A stretch of 64,000 nt of DNA from Pseudonocardia oceani (lineage in GTDB: Bacteria; Actinomycetota; Actinomycetes; Mycobacteriales; Pseudonocardiaceae), in contig NZ_JADQDF010000001.1 in NCBI RefSeq assembly GCF_019263585.2, positions 6,392,501 to 6,456,500 of the forward strand, written 5' to 3'. Each line of letters begins with the position of its first letter. The stretch's first letter is position 1. Of the stretch, positions 17,725 to 25,844 are shown piece after piece. The notes beneath the pieces were generated by a model, which worked only from the letters and a program-made list of their open reading frames with translations, was not told the origin of the DNA and made no database searches. The translations under genes and the position numbers were made by a program.

Positions 17725-19031
17725 GACGGCACCTCCAGGTCGGGCAGGTCGTGGCCCATCCGGTCGCGCTTGGTGCGCAGGTAGGCGAGGTTCTCGGGCA
17801 CCGCGCGCACCGGCAGCGGCACGCGGCCGGTGATGGCCAGGCCGTAGCCCTCGAGCCCGGCCCGCTTGTCGGGGTTGTTGGTGAGCAGGCGCATCGACTT
17901 CACGCCGAGGTCGGCGAGGATCTGCGCGCCCATGCCGTAGTCGCGGGCGTCGGCGGGCAGGCCCAGCGCGAGGTTGGCGTCGACGGTGTCGGCCCCGGCC
18001 TCCTGCAGCTGGTAGGCCTGCAGCTTGTGCAGCAGGCCGATGCCCCGGCCCTCGTGGCCGCGCATGTAGAGCACGATGCCGCGGCCCTCCTGCGCCACCG
18101 CCTCCAGCGCGGCGTCGAGCTGCGGGCCGCAGTCGCAGCGCAGCGAGCCCATGACGTCGCCGGTGAGGCACTCCGAGTGCACGCGGACCAGCACGTCCTC
18201 GCCGGAGTCGCGCTCGGTGCCGACGTCGCCGCGGACCATCGCGATGTGCTCGATCCCGTCGAGGACCGAGTCGTAGCCGTAGGCGGTGAAGTCGCCGTGG
18301 GCGGTGGGAATCCGGGCCTGGGCGACGCGCACGACGTGCTTCTCGAAGCGGCGGCGGTGCGCGATGAGGTCGGCGATCGTGATGAGCGTGAGGTCGTGCT
18401 CGTCGGCGAAGATGCGCAGCTCCTCGCCGCGGGCCATCTCGCCCTCGTTCTTCTGCGACACGATCTCGCACAGCGCGCCGGCGGGCGCGAGCCCGGCCAG
18501 CCGCGAGAGGTCGACGGCGGCCTCGGTGTGCCCGGGGCGGCGCAGGACGCCTCCCTCGCGGGCCCGCAGCGGCAGCACGTGACCGGGGCGGACCAGGTCG
18601 TCGGCGCCGGCGGCCGGGTCGGCCAGCAGCCGGATCGTGTGCGCGCGGTCGGCCGCGGAGATGCCGGTGGTGACACCCAGGCGCGCGTCGACGGTGACCG
18701 TGAACGCCGTGCGGAAGTTGTCGGAGTTCGTGTGGTGCATCGGCGGGAGGTCGAGGCGGTCGCACTCGGTCTCGGTGAGCGCCACGCAGATGTAGCCCGA
18801 GGTGTAGCGCACCATGAAGGACACGAGCTCCGGCGTGGCCATCTCGGCGGCGAAGATGAGGTCGCCCTCGTTCTCGCGGTCCTCGTCGTCGACGACCACC
18901 ACGGCCTTGCCGGCCTTGAGGTCGGAGAGCGCCTGCTCGATGGCCTCGACGCCGCTCAACCCGCTGCCCGCGCCGGCGGCGCCGTCCGTGCTCTCCGTGC
19001 CTGCGACCGTGTCCACATCTCCACCGTTCAT
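17721..19031 (-). CDS. ribBA: bifunctional DHBP synthase / GTP cyclohydrolase II
   Basis: Supplies both riboflavin precursors: the N-terminal half makes 3,4-dihydroxy-2-butanone 4-phosphate from ribulose 5-phosphate, the C-terminal half opens GTP. Of 436 residues, about 30-235 carry the RibB motifs DDEDRENEGDLIFAAE and RPGHVLPLRA..RRPGHTEAAVD. The region from about 240 carries the GTP cyclohydrolase II zinc and catalytic motifs (SECLTGDVMGSLRCDCGPQ, MRGHEGRGIGL). The ATG at 19031 overlaps the ribE stop as ATGA. The upstream neighbour rpe acts on ribulose 5-phosphate, the substrate of the RibB half. Confidence 0.97.
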   Translation of the reverse strand: MNGGDVDTVAGTESTDGAAGAGSGLSGVEAIEQALSDLKAGKAVVVVDDEDRENEGDLIFAAEMATPELVSFMVRYTSGYICVALTETECDRLDLPPMHHTNSDNFRTAFTVTVDARLGVTTGISAADRAHTIRLLADPAAGADDLVRPGHVLPLRAREGGVLRRPGHTEAAVDLSRLAGLAPAGALCEIVSQKNEGEMARGEELRIFADEHDLTLITIADLIAHRRRFEKHVVRVAQARIPTAHGDFTAYGYDSVLDGIEHIAMVRGDVGTERDSGEDVLVRVHSECLTGDVMGSLRCDCGPQLDAALEAVAQEGRGIVLYMRGHEGRGIGLLHKLQAYQLQEAGADTVDANLALGLPADARDYGMGAQILADLGVKSMRLLTNNPDKRAGLEGYGLAITGRVPLPVRAVPENLAYLRTKRDRMGHDLPDLEVPS

Positions 19032-19645
19032 CGGGCCGTGCCGCCGCCGTAACCGCCGACCAGCCGTTCCACGTACTTCGCGAGGACGTCCACCTCGATG
19101 TTGACGGTATCCCCCACGGCGCGCGCGCCGAGTGTGGTGTGCGCCAACGTCGTGGGGATCAGCGCCACCGTGAAGGTGTCGGGGCCGACGGAGGCGACCG
19201 TCAGCGACACCCCGTCGACGGTGATCGAGCCCTTCTCGACGACGTAGCGCGCGAGGTCGGAGGGCAGGCTGAACGCCAGCTCGTCGCTGCGCTCGGCCGG
19301 GGTGCGCGACACGAGCGTGGCGACGCCGTCGACGTGGCCCTGCACGATGTGCCCGCCCAGACGCCCGGACACCGGGACCGCGCGCTCGAGGTTGACGGCC
19401 GTGCCCTCGCGGACCGCCCCGAGGCTCGACCGGGCGAGCGTCTCGGGCACGAGCTCGACGCTGAACGTGCCGTCGGTGCTGCCCTGGGGGTCGATGACGG
19501 TGAGGCAGACGCCGTTCACCGCGATCGAGTCGCCGTGGCCCGCGTCGCCGGTGACGAGCGGCCCGCGCACGGTGAAGACCACCACCTCGGCGCTCTCGCG
19601 CACGGCGATGACCTCGCCCATCTCCTCGACGATGCCGGTGAACAT
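19028..19645 (-). CDS. ribE: riboflavin synthase alpha subunit
   Basis: Dismutates two lumazines to riboflavin. The 205-residue protein consists of two lumazine-binding repeats, starting with the diagnostic MFTGIVEE and carrying VNGVCLTV in the first half and VDGVSLTV in the second, with GHIVQGHVDG between. The ATG at 19645 has GAGGAGG eight bases upstream and starts the family-conserved MFTG, so the longer frame is rejected. 77 bases separate it from rpe; that gap is too short for an FMN riboswitch. Confidence 0.97.
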   Translation of the reverse strand: MFTGIVEEMGEVIAVRESAEVVVFTVRGPLVTGDAGHGDSIAVNGVCLTVIDPQGSTDGTFSVELVPETLARSSLGAVREGTAVNLERAVPVSGRLGGHIVQGHVDGVATLVSRTPAERSDELAFSLPSDLARYVVEKGSITVDGVSLTVASVGPDTFTVALIPTTLAHTTLGARAVGDTVNIEVDVLAKYVERLVGGYGGGTAR

Positions 19646-19722
19646 CCCCGCCGCCTCCTCGCGTCCTGCCCGTGCCAACGGCCGGGGCCTCCCGGATCAT
19701 CCCCCGCGCGGTGCGCGGTGCG

Positions 19723-20418
19723 TCAGGCGGTCCAGCCGCGGTGCGGTGACGCGGCGCGCACGCGGTCGCGCAGGGCGGTGACGGCGCGCGCCGGGTCGTC
19801 GGCCCCGTAGACCGCCGATCCCGCCACGAAGCAGTCGACGCCGGCCTCCGCGGCCTGCTCGACGGTGTCGGCGTTGATGCCGCCGTCGATCTCGACGAGC
19901 AGCCGCAGGTGGCCGGTGTCGACCAGGCGGCGCGCGGTGCGCACCTTGTCGAGCACCCCGGGCATGAAGCTCTGCCCGCCGAACCCCGGCTCCACGCTCA
20001 TGACCAGCAGCGTGTCGTAGTGGCGCAGCACCTCGACCCACGGCTCCAGCGGGGTGTCCGGCTTGATCGACAGCCCCGCCAGCGCACCCGCCGCGCGCAG
20101 GTTCTTCGCCAGCGCCACCGGGTCTGCGGCGGCCTCGGCGTGCACGGTGACGTTGTGCGCGCCCGCCTCCGCGTAGCCGGGCGCCCAGCGGTCCGGGTCC
20201 TCGATCATGAGGTGGCAGTCCAGCGGCACGGACGTGGCCCTCAGCAGCGACTCGACCACCGGCAGGCCGAGTGTGAGGTTGGGCACGAAGTGGGCGTCCA
20301 TGACGTCGACGTGCAGCCAGTCGGCGCCCGTGCCGGGCTCGCCCGCGACGGCCGCGGCCTCGTCGGCGAGGTGGGCGAAGTCGGCGGACAGCATGCTCGG
20401 GGCGATCAGCGGATGCAC
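19723..20418 (-). CDS. rpe: ribulose-phosphate 3-epimerase
   Basis: Interconverts ribulose 5-phosphate and xylulose 5-phosphate. The 231-residue TIM barrel shows APSMLSADF, HVDVMDAHFVPNLTLG (metal-binding H and D), CHLMIEDP, MSVEPGFGGQSF and VEIDGGINADT, all expected. GTG start, 35 bases after rsmB. It stands between rsmB and ribE, as in mycobacteria, although ribD is not beside it here. Confidence 0.96.
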   Translation of the reverse strand: MHPLIAPSMLSADFAHLADEAAAVAGEPGTGADWLHVDVMDAHFVPNLTLGLPVVESLLRATSVPLDCHLMIEDPDRWAPGYAEAGAHNVTVHAEAAADPVALAKNLRAAGALAGLSIKPDTPLEPWVEVLRHYDTLLVMSVEPGFGGQSFMPGVLDKVRTARRLVDTGHLRLLVEIDGGINADTVEQAAEAGVDCFVAGSAVYGADDPARAVTALRDRVRAASPHRGWTA

Positions 20419-20453
20419 CGCCGCAGGCTACGGGAGACGGCCCGGGCCCACAG

Positions 20454-21875
20454 CTACCGGCGCAGCACCGACAGGAACATCGCGTCCGTGCCGTGGCGGT
20501 GCGGCCAGAGCTGCACGGTGGGGCCGGCGCCGAGTTCCGGCACGCCGGGCAGCAGCTCGCGGGCGTCGAGCAGCTCCGCCTTCTGCCGCCGCGCCACCCC
20601 GGTGACGACCCCGACGGTCTCCGACAGGTGCGGCGAACAGGTCACGTACGCGACGACCCCGCCCGGGCGGACGTGGCGCAGCGCGGCGGTGAGCAGCTCG
20701 CGCTGCAGCTTCGCCAGGCCCGGGACGTCCTCGGGCGTGCGGCGCCAGCGCGCCTCCGGACGGCGGCGCAGGGCGCCCAGGCCGGTGCACGGGGCGTCGA
20801 CGAGGACGCGGTCGAACGCGGCGTCGGGCAGCGGGGCCTCGCGGCCGTCGGCGTGGTGGACGGTGACCGGCAGCCCGTCGACGGCCTTGCGGACGAGCTC
20901 GGCGCGGTGCTCCCCCAGCTCGACGGCGTCGACGGTGACGCCGTCCATCTGCGCGAGCCCGCCCAGCAGCACCGCCTTGCCACCGGGACCGGCGCACAGG
21001 TCGAGCCAGCGGCCGGTGTCCTGCCCGGTGGTCGCGGCCCGGGTGAGTGCGAGGGCGACGAGCTGGCTGCCCTCGTCCTGCACGACGGCGAGCCCCTCGG
21101 AGACGGCGTCGAGGTCACCGATGGCACCGGAGCCGGCGTCGAGGTGCACGGCGTAGGGCGAGTACGGGCCCTCGGTGCCCCCGGTGGCCAGAGCCAGCTC
21201 CTCGGCGGTGATCTCGCCGGGGCGGGCGAGCAGGTGCACCACCGGGCGGGCGTCGTCGGCGGCCAGGGCGGCGTCGAGGTCGGCCACCCCGCCGAGCGCG
21301 TCGGCGAAGGCCTGCGCGATCCAGCGCGGGTGGGCGTGGGCGAACGCGGCGTGGCCCAGCGGGTCCTCGGCGGCGTCGGGCGCGAGCCGGGCCACCCAGG
21401 CGGCCTCGTCGTGCTCGCCGACGCGGCGCAGCACGGCGTTGACGAACCCGGCCGGCCGCGACCCGGAGTCCTCGCGGACCAGCTCGACGGTGGCGTGCAC
21501 GGCCGCGTGGGCCGGCACCCGCATGCGCAGCAGCTGGTAGGCGCCCAGGCGCAGCGCGTCGAGCAGCGCGGGCTCGACCTTGACCAGCGGCCGGTCGGTG
21601 CAGTGCTCGATCACGGCGTCGAGCAGGCCCTGCGCGCGCAGCGTGCCGTAGCCGATCTCGGTGGCCAGCCCGGCGTCGCGGTCCCGGAGCTTGTGGCGCC
21701 GCAGGATCGCGGGCAGGGCGAGGTTGGCGTAGGAGTCGCGGACGCGGACGGCCCGCAGCAGCTCCAGCGCGGCGCGCCGGGGCAGGTCGGGCTCCGGGGG
21801 GCGCGCCGGGCCCTGGCGCCCCCGGGGCGGGCCGGACGCCCGCCGGACGCCGGGCTTGCGGTCCCGAGTGGTCAT
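20454..21875 (-). CDS. rsmB: 16S rRNA (cytosine-967-C5)-methyltransferase RsmB/Fmu
   Basis: SAM-dependent rRNA m5C methyltransferase. The 473-residue protein has an N-terminal NusB-like RNA-binding domain (about 35-175: RAALELLRAVRVRDSYAN, VNAVLRRV) and a C-terminal Rossmann domain with the SAM motif LDLCAGPGGKAVLLGGL and the two family cysteines in DAPCTGLGALRRRPE and VTCSPHLSET. The ATG overlaps the fmt stop as ATGA. The first 30 basic residues are low complexity. Confidence 0.95.
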   Translation of the reverse strand: MTTRDRKPGVRRASGPPRGRQGPARPPEPDLPRRAALELLRAVRVRDSYANLALPAILRRHKLRDRDAGLATEIGYGTLRAQGLLDAVIEHCTDRPLVKVEPALLDALRLGAYQLLRMRVPAHAAVHATVELVREDSGSRPAGFVNAVLRRVGEHDEAAWVARLAPDAAEDPLGHAAFAHAHPRWIAQAFADALGGVADLDAALAADDARPVVHLLARPGEITAEELALATGGTEGPYSPYAVHLDAGSGAIGDLDAVSEGLAVVQDEGSQLVALALTRAATTGQDTGRWLDLCAGPGGKAVLLGGLAQMDGVTVDAVELGEHRAELVRKAVDGLPVTVHHADGREAPLPDAAFDRVLVDAPCTGLGALRRRPEARWRRTPEDVPGLAKLQRELLTAALRHVRPGGVVAYVTCSPHLSETVGVVTGVARRQKAELLDARELLPGVPELGAGPTVQLWPHRHGTDAMFLSVLRR

Positions 21876-22807
21876 GCCAACAGCTCCCCGGCCTCGATGC
21901 GGACCCCGCGCGCCCAGTCGGCGGCGGGCATCGCGCGCTTCCCGACCGGGCGCACCTCGCCCAGCTCCAGCACGCCGGCGGCCGTGCCCACCAGCACCCG
22001 CTTCTTCTCCGGAGCGAGCTCCCCGGGCTCGAGGTCGGCACCCTCGACGGGCCGCACCGGGCCCAGCCCGAGGCGCTCGTCGCGGAACGTCGTCCAGGCG
22101 CCGGGCTCCGGGGTGACGGCCCGGACCAGCCGGTCGACGACGGCCGCGGTGCGCGTCCAGTCGACGCGGGCGTCGGCGGTGGCGATCTTCGGGGCGTGCG
22201 AGACGCCCTCGGCGGGCTGCGGGCGCGCGTCGAGCGTGCCGTCGGCGAGCCCGTCCATGGTGGCGGTGAGCAGCGCGGCGCCGGAGACGGCGAGGCGGTC
22301 GAGCAGGTCGCCCGCGGTGTCGCGCGGGCCGACGGCCTCGGTGACGACCCCGAACACCGGCCCGGTGTCGAGGCCCTCCTCGAGCCGGAACGTGCTGGCG
22401 CCGGTGATGTCGTCGCCCGCCCGGACCGCGGCCTGCACGGGTGCGGCGCCGCGCCAGGCCGGGAGCAGCGAGAAGTGCAGGTTGACCCAGCCCAGGCGGG
22501 GCACGTCGAGCGCCGCGCGGGGCACGAGCGCGCCGTAGGCGACGACCGGGCAGCAGTCGGGCGCGAGCGCGCGCAGGGCGTCGAGGAACTCCGGATCGGA
22601 CGGGCGGGCCGGGGTGAGGACCGGGACGCCGGCCTCGTCGGCGACGGCGCCGACCGCGGAGCGGGCGACCTTGCGGCCCCGGCCGGCGGGCGCGTCGGGA
22701 CGCGTGACGACGGCGACCACCTCGTGCCGGTCCGACGCCAGCAGCGCGCGCAGCGCGGGGACGGCGGGGGCCGGGGTGCCGGCGAAGACGAGCCGCAGGC
22801 CCGTCAC
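21872..22807 (-). CDS. fmt: methionyl-tRNA formyltransferase
   Basis: Formylates initiator Met-tRNA using 10-formyl-tetrahydrofolate. The 311-residue protein starts with the family motif RLVFAGTPAPAVPALRALL and has the catalytic region NLHFSLLPAWRGAAPVQ followed by GASTFRLEEGLDTGPV. The GTG start at 22807 overlaps the def stop as GTGA, pairing formylation and deformylation in one unit. Confidence 0.96.
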   Translation of the reverse strand: MTGLRLVFAGTPAPAVPALRALLASDRHEVVAVVTRPDAPAGRGRKVARSAVGAVADEAGVPVLTPARPSDPEFLDALRALAPDCCPVVAYGALVPRAALDVPRLGWVNLHFSLLPAWRGAAPVQAAVRAGDDITGASTFRLEEGLDTGPVFGVVTEAVGPRDTAGDLLDRLAVSGAALLTATMDGLADGTLDARPQPAEGVSHAPKIATADARVDWTRTAAVVDRLVRAVTPEPGAWTTFRDERLGLGPVRPVEGADLEPGELAPEKKRVLVGTAAGVLELGEVRPVGKRAMPAADWARGVRIEAGELLA

Positions 22808-23352
22808 CGGACCTTCCCGAACAGCGGGTGCGGGCTCTCGCGCACCACCGGCGCGGGCTCCCCGAACCACTCGGCGGCGCGGATCTCGGCCATCGCGAGC
22901 TTGCGGGTCCCGGGGTCGAGCCGGTCGACGAACAGGATGCCGTCGAGGTGGTCGGTCTCGTGCTGGATGCAGCGGGCGAGCAGCTCGCTGCCCTCGACCT
23001 CAAGCGGCTCGCCGTGCTGGTCCCAGCCCTTCGCCACGACGTGCAGGTGGCGGCGGCACTCCCAGCCCAGGCCCGGGATCGACAGGCAGCCCTCGGGGCC
23101 GACCTGCTCCTCGTCGCCGACCACGTCGAAGGTCGGGTTCACGAGGTGCCCGGAGAACCCGTCGCAGTCGTAGGTGAACACCCGCAGGCCCACGCCCAGC
23201 TGCGGCGCGGCGAGGCCGGCACCACCCTCGTCGTGCATGGTGTCGGTGAGGTCGGCGACCAGCTTGCGCAGCTCCGCGTCGAACGTGGTGACGGGCTCGG
23301 CGGGCGTGCGCAGCACGGGGTCGCCGAAGAGTCGGACGGGCTGGACGGGCAC
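22804..23352 (-). CDS. def: peptide deformylase
   Basis: Removes the formyl group from nascent proteins. The 182-residue metalloenzyme shows the three family motifs in order: GAGLAAPQLG (1), EGCLSIPG (2, metal cysteine) and QHETDHLDG (3, HExxH). GGAG lies about four bases before the GTG start. Located 49 bases after priA and overlapping fmt. Confidence 0.97.
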   Translation of the reverse strand: MPVQPVRLFGDPVLRTPAEPVTTFDAELRKLVADLTDTMHDEGGAGLAAPQLGVGLRVFTYDCDGFSGHLVNPTFDVVGDEEQVGPEGCLSIPGLGWECRRHLHVVAKGWDQHGEPLEVEGSELLARCIQHETDHLDGILFVDRLDPGTRKLAMAEIRAAEWFGEPAPVVRESPHPLFGKVR

Positions 23353-23401
23353 GGATCTCCTACGCGAGGGGTGACGTCGGGGGCCCCTCGATTCTGCCAC
23401 C

Positions 23402-25444
23402 TCACTCGATCGCGACGGGATCCAGCCGCACGCGCACCGGGTCGGGAGCCTTGCGCGCGGCGCGGGAGCCCTGTGCGGCGTGCAGCGCGGCGGCCAGCGC
23501 GCGGCCCTGCGCGCGCGGGACGCGGAGCAGGGCGCGCTCGCGCTCCACGACCTCGATGCTCCCGTCGCGCGCGGGCTCGATCTCGACCGGCCCCAGCACC
23601 TCGACGCCGTCGAGCGCGGCGCACACGTCGTCGACGACCTCCCCCACCGCCACCGGCACGCCCTCCACCGCCGCCATCCGCACGGCGGGCGGGAACCCCA
23701 CCTCGGTGCGCGCGGCCAGCTCGGCGGCGGCGTGGTGCGCCGGGTCCCACCGGACGAGGTCCTGCACGACGGGCAGCCCGGCGTCGGCGGTGATGACGAC
23801 CCGGCCGCCCGCGGTGTGCGGCACGACCAGCGCCGCCGCGGCCAGCCAGCGGCGCAGCGTCTCCTCGGCCACGCGCAGGTCGGGCCGCGACAGCATCGCC
23901 CAGCCGTCGAGCAGCAGGGCGGCGCCGTAGCCGCCCTCGGCGGGCGGTTCGGCGCCCGGCGTGGCGACGACGAGCCCCGGCCCCGCGGGCACCCCGGCCA
24001 GCACGGGCGCCCCGCCGCCGGAGGTGCGCACGGTAACGCCGGGAAAGGCCCGGCCCAGCTCCTCGGCGGTGCGCCCGGCCCCGACGACACCGGCGCGCAG
24101 CCGCCGCGAGCCGCAGTTCGGGCAGCGGAACGCCGGGTCGGGGCGCCCGCACCAGCGGCAGTGCGGCAGGGCGGGCGAGTCGGCGGCGCCGGGGCCCGCG
24201 CCGCGGCGCAGGCCGAGCGGCCCGGCGCAGTGCCGGCACCGCGCGGTCTCCCGGCACTGCCCGCACGACACCCACGGCACGTACCCCGAGCGCGGGACCT
24301 GCACGAGCACCGGCCGGTCGGCCGCCAGCGCGGCGCGGGCGGCGTCGAAGGCGATGTGGGGCAGGCGCGCGGCGCGGGCGTCGGGGTCGCGCGCCAGCAC
24401 GGCGCCGTCGCCCTCGGACAGCGCGACCACGCGCGGCATGACGTCGCGGACCACCGCGCGCTCGGCGACGACCTCCCGCGCCCACCGCGTCTCCACCAGC
24501 AGCTGCGCCTCGGCCGTGCGGGCGAACCCGGCGACCAGCAGCGCCGCCCCGGCCGCGTGGGCGCGCACCACGAGGACGTCGCGGACGTGCGGGTAGGGCG
24601 CGCGGGGCTCGGCGTGCAGATCGTCGCCGTCGTCCCAGACGGCGAGCAGGCCGGGCTCGGCGATCGGCGCGAAGGCCGCCGAGCGGGTGCCGACGACGAC
24701 CCGCACGTGCCCGCGCCGCACGGCCAGCCAGCGGCGGTAGCGCTCGGCCGGCCCGAGCTCGGCGGTGAGCGCGACGACCCCGTCGGCCCCGAGGCGCTCG
24801 ACCAGCGCGGCGTGCAGGAGGTCGACGTCGCGCTGGTCGGGCACCACCAGCAGCGCCCCCCGCCCGGCCGACGCGGTGGCCGCGGCCGCCTCCGCCAGTC
24901 GCGCCGTCCACGACTCCCCCGGCAGCGCCTGCCACACCGCGTGCGCCGCCCGCCCGCCGGCCAGCGCGTCGAGCAGGGCGGCGCCGTGGCGGTAGCGGGC
25001 CCAGCCCGACGGGCCGGGCGCGGCGGGCTGCGGGACCGGCCCGGGCTCGCGCACCTCCTTCTCCACGCGCGCGTGGCGCGGCGGCACGGCGAGGCGGACG
25101 ACGTCGGCGAACACCCCGGCGTAGCGGTCGGCCACCGTGCGGCACAGCGCCGCCACCTCCGGGGTGAGCGCGGGCTCGGGCGAGACCACCTTCTCCACCC
25201 ACGCCAGGCGGTGCTCGGAGTCGGCCGCCCGCTCCAGCAGGAACCCGTCGACCAGCCGTCCCGCGAACCGCACCCGCACCCGCACCCCGGGCTGCGCGTC
25301 GGCGTCGAACTGCTCGGGGACGCGGTAGTCGAACACCCGGTCCAGGTGGGCCAGCGGCACATCCACCGCCACCCGCGCCACCGGCAGCTCCGCGGCCGCA
25401 CGCCACTCCCCCTTGGCGGGCGTGGAGGGGCGGGCGGTGGTCAC
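23402..25444 (-). CDS. priA: primosomal protein N' (PriA), helicase motifs degenerate
   Basis: PriA restarts replication forks. The 680-residue protein keeps the N-terminal DNA-binding domain (VARVAVDVPLAHLDRVFDY) and the eight-cysteine zinc region (about 395-450: SCGQC, RCRHC, HCRWC, RCPNC). The Walker A GSGKT is absent: the matching segment reads LPGESWTARLAEAAAAT. The DEEH box reads WDDGDD. Loss of ATPase motifs is characteristic of actinobacterial PriA, so this is a family trait and not gene decay. GTG start. Confidence 0.9.
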   Translation of the reverse strand: MTTARPSTPAKGEWRAAAELPVARVAVDVPLAHLDRVFDYRVPEQFDADAQPGVRVRVRFAGRLVDGFLLERAADSEHRLAWVEKVVSPEPALTPEVAALCRTVADRYAGVFADVVRLAVPPRHARVEKEVREPGPVPQPAAPGPSGWARYRHGAALLDALAGGRAAHAVWQALPGESWTARLAEAAAATASAGRGALLVVPDQRDVDLLHAALVERLGADGVVALTAELGPAERYRRWLAVRRGHVRVVVGTRSAAFAPIAEPGLLAVWDDGDDLHAEPRAPYPHVRDVLVVRAHAAGAALLVAGFARTAEAQLLVETRWAREVVAERAVVRDVMPRVVALSEGDGAVLARDPDARAARLPHIAFDAARAALAADRPVLVQVPRSGYVPWVSCGQCRETARCRHCAGPLGLRRGAGPGAADSPALPHCRWCGRPDPAFRCPNCGSRRLRAGVVGAGRTAEELGRAFPGVTVRTSGGGAPVLAGVPAGPGLVVATPGAEPPAEGGYGAALLLDGWAMLSRPDLRVAEETLRRWLAAAALVVPHTAGGRVVITADAGLPVVQDLVRWDPAHHAAAELAARTEVGFPPAVRMAAVEGVPVAVGEVVDDVCAALDGVEVLGPVEIEPARDGSIEVVERERALLRVPRAQGRALAAALHAAQGSRAARKAPDPVRVRLDPVAIE

Positions 25445-25844
25445 TCCCGCATCGTGCAGGACGGGTCCGACAGGGCGGCACGGGGTCGGGGCCGGCCCAC
25501 CGGTTGGACCGGGCCGTCGGGGGCGGCGGGAGCCGGGCGGTCGTCCGGGCCGGCCGGCAACCCATGATCACCGTCTCGGCATGTTCTCCGACGGTATGCG
25601 GCCGTTCCCGTGCCCAGACGGTGATCATGGCAGCCGGCGGCGCGGGATCACGAGGAGTGCGCCGTCAGGGCCCCGCCGTCGACCGTGACGGCGCACTCCG
25701 TACACGACCCCGAGTCCCACTGCGCCGAACGGCCGCGCGCCGACCGGGTGGAATCCGCATCCGGGGAAACCTGGACGTGAGACGGGAGCAACATCGTCGC
25801 CCTACCGTGCGGGAGCCGATCGACGCACCGGAACCGGAGGCCCC
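25445..25844. other. gene-free divergent region between priA and the ethanolamine permease
   Basis: No convincing gene in 400 bases. It holds the long inverted repeat at 25562-25630 and presumably the promoters of priA (leftward) and the permease (rightward), for which I cannot name clear boxes. The permease ribosome site GGAGG is at 25836-25840. Confidence 0.5.
25562..25630. repeat. 15-base perfect inverted repeat with 39-base loop
   Basis: CCATGATCACCGTCT (25562-25576) and its exact complement AGACGGTGATCATGG (25616-25630) flank 39 bases. It could form a large cruciform or RNA hairpin, or be a small dispersed repeat. No second copy was noticed in this window. Confidence 0.75.

Noticed and set aside
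19646..19722. FMN riboswitch upstream of ribE
   Set aside because: The gap is 77 bases, too short, and no conserved RFN blocks are visible.
23402..25444. priA as a decaying gene because helicase motifs are missing
   Set aside because: The frame is intact and the zinc region conserved; loss of the motifs is typical for actinobacteria.
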